From Amanita rubescens (lineage: Eukaryota > Basidiomycota > Agaricomycetes > Agaricales > Amanitaceae): DNA of 64,000 nt. The stretch is from assembly GCA_015039365.1 (NCBI GenBank), contig WION01000062.1, forward strand, positions 124,001 to 188,000, in the 5' to 3' direction. A program made the position numbers and the translations under genes. Below are positions 62,250-64,000 of this stretch, one piece after another (position 1 is the first letter of the stretch; the number at the start of each line of letters is the position of its first letter). The notes below the pieces were generated by a model. That model saw only the letters and a program-made list of their open reading frames with translations, did no database searches and was not told the origin of the DNA.

Positions 62250-62640
62250 GCCTGTTCCCGACGAGTTCATCGTCCTTATAACTGGCGACGACATTTATCA
62301 CATTGAACGGCGACCATCAAATGGAACGAATATCAACTCCAAGGGTTGCGAGAGAGATCGAATGCGCACCGATGGCAAGATTCTTCAGTGTTTTTACTTT
62401 TTTGCAATGCCATCCGCAAGGACCCGACACCGAGAAATACACGTTGGCGGAATTCAACTCTTACTTCTTTGCACGTACTCTCACTCTACTCATTACCCGC
62501 CATTTCATCCTGAGTCAATATTACCGCATTCGCAAAATGACTTTGGAGGCTTTCCAGGATATGAGATTGATTCCATCGTGGATGAAGCGATGTCAGTCCA
62601 GAACCCCTTCAAACCCTGATTAAGGACTAACGTATTATCT
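62250..62640 (+). pseudogene. Relic of the LP-repeat protein family
   Basis: One frame gives E-F-I-V-L-I-T-G-D-D-I-Y-H-I-E-R-R-P, matching H-E-F-V-L-V-F-L and R-I-D-R-R-P of the gene at 51654-53696. Another frame gives E-K-Y-T-L-A-E-F-N-S-Y-F-F-A-R-T-L, matching A-K-Y-T-L-Q-Y-Y-N-C-F-F-L-A-R-T. The order is kept, but the spacer is shortened and the frame changes. No C-terminal repeats follow. Confidence 0.65.
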
Positions 62641-64000
62641 TTTTCCCCCAACCTGAGACCACTATGTGCAACCAGACTTACAGGGATATTTAATCGGAAT
62701 GAACACAATACACAGTCAGATGGTTGCTCAGTTTGGTGGGAACGGAGATGGGTGTACAATACCTTGGGCAGAAAAAAGGAAGACCTATGGCACCGCATGT
62801 ATTCCGATCGGACACCCTCCGAAAGGCGAGTGGATCCGGACTTGGCTTTGGATTCTCACACAATGACACCAATCGACGAGGACGACGAGGACATCAAAGA
62901 GTCGTTGTTGGCTCGCGCCGAGAGTAGCAACGACACATCAATATCCCGCCTCGTCGAGGCGCGTGCCCGCCTGCGCCCGCCACTATGAAGTCGATCCCAT
63001 TATCATCAGTATGTGTCCGATATTCCATTGATTGTCGCTGATGACTTCTCCGCGCATACAATCCGGACCGCAAGTTTCAAATATAAAATCATCGACGGCG
63101 CGCGTGCACTTTGGGGTTCGGTTAAGATTAGAACTTTCGATTTCACGTGTCATAATCACATGTTATTTGCACCTGAACAATACTTAGGAAATGAATTGCC
63201 CGGCATACTATATAACGTTAAGCACCATGTGCTCCCATTAACAAGTGGATTAACCCATGGGGAATTAAATCCGAAGTACCCTCAGGGTTCATCTTCCGTC
63301 AACCTCGACCATGCGTTCTATGGTAACAATCACGGACTTGTTGAGCTCAGCAATAATTCAGACCAGCAGACACAAAAGTGATATACCTGACTCGGAGTTG
63401 TTTTCGTGGGATCGTCTTGTTCATGGACTCTACCGAACTTTGTAGGTCGTCCTGGCAGAGATAACGGGATATCGTCTGACGCAACAATTTTCTCTCTCAA
63501 GTGTTCTCGGTTGTTGATCGACGCGAATAGACTAATGGTATACACTGTTTCTGTGGTTAAATGACTGGAATCCATGACTGGGACTGAATTGGCCTACATT
63601 TACTCTGTGAGAAGAATACAGCGATGAATGTGAATTCCGTTGGCCAAACGGCGTAAGTGACTAAGGATGCAATGGAGCACAGGCTGTCTCAAAGGTTCAC
63701 CGGTTATCCGGCAGGTAAATGAACGAACTCACCTAGTCAGCAAACCTTAATTGGATAGATGGTTGCACGTGTGAGTTGGCAGGGAAACTGCGCCAGAAGC
63801 ACAACAACGTACCGCTGTTTATTGAATAGAGCATCAACACGTTGAGAAGCGAGTCCGTCCTGGAAAATGTCTCATGCTCCGCTCTAGACTTGGGAACGTT
63901 CCTACGCACCGTTTGAAGCCCGTTCGGCGTTTTGATAGGGATACACAGAGAGAGATCGCAATCGAAACATCCGCTGCCACGGCGCTGGCAAAGGCAGCAT
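62641..64000. other. Right edge with two unassigned open frames
   Basis: 62752-62988 (plus) ends with an acidic run D-E-D-D-E-D-I and a basic tail R-A-R-L-R-P-P-L. 63013-63381 (plus, 122 codons) begins M-S-D-I-P-L-I-V-A-D-D-F and has no motif I recognise. They may be parts of one spliced gene or chance. Nothing clear is seen from 63400 to 64000. Confidence 0.3.

Overview
This is eukaryotic DNA from a filamentous fungus, most likely a mushroom-forming basidiomycete (Agaricomycetes). The evidence is many short introns (about 45-60 bases, GT..AG with occasional GC..AG), expanded F-box-like genes opening with P-T/I-E-I-L-C-E-I-F, and fungal-type aldehyde dehydrogenases. No tRNA, rRNA or CRISPR array was recognised. 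All gene models were read by eye; functions rest on motifs, not on searches.

Left part, 1-27 kb: a fast-evolving accessory region. Seven F-box/leucine-rich genes (FB1-FB7) lie in tandem or as duplicated blocks. FB1 and FB2 are a tandem duplication. FB2 is cut near its 3' end by a 2,173-base DNA element with terminal inverted repeats that carries scrambled Hsp70 gene pieces. FB3 and FB4 share a block of about 1.9 kb, and FB6 and FB7 are close paralogues. Between them lie two tandem small secreted-protein genes (9.4-11.3 kb), a multi-pass membrane protein gene (22.4-24.7 kb), and relics of F-box, aldehyde dehydrogenase, sugar-transporter and possible peroxin genes.

Middle, 27.9-50 kb: an aldehyde dehydrogenase array of five loci in two sequence clades. 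A and B resemble each other; D, E and the dead copy C resemble each other. Between A and B sit three tandem copies of a secreted-protein family, each with an 11-base microexon, and a frameshifted F-box gene (FB8). Almost every precise frame break in 29-38 kb is a single extra base, so either recent decay or a local consensus problem must be considered.

Right part, 50-62 kb: compact and ordinary-looking. It holds a C2H2 zinc-finger gene, a 645-680-residue protein with LP-x-x-L repeats, a flavin monooxygenase, F-box gene FB9, a WD40 protein resembling a proteasome-associated factor, a dienoyl-CoA isomerase-like enzyme and a spliced classical F-box gene (FB10). The last 2 kb hold a relic of the LP-repeat family and unassigned open frames.

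Inferred picture: a conserved gene block beside a turnover zone where candidate ubiquitin-ligase substrate receptors (F-box), detoxifying aldehyde dehydrogenases and secreted proteins duplicate, break and are invaded by a transposon.
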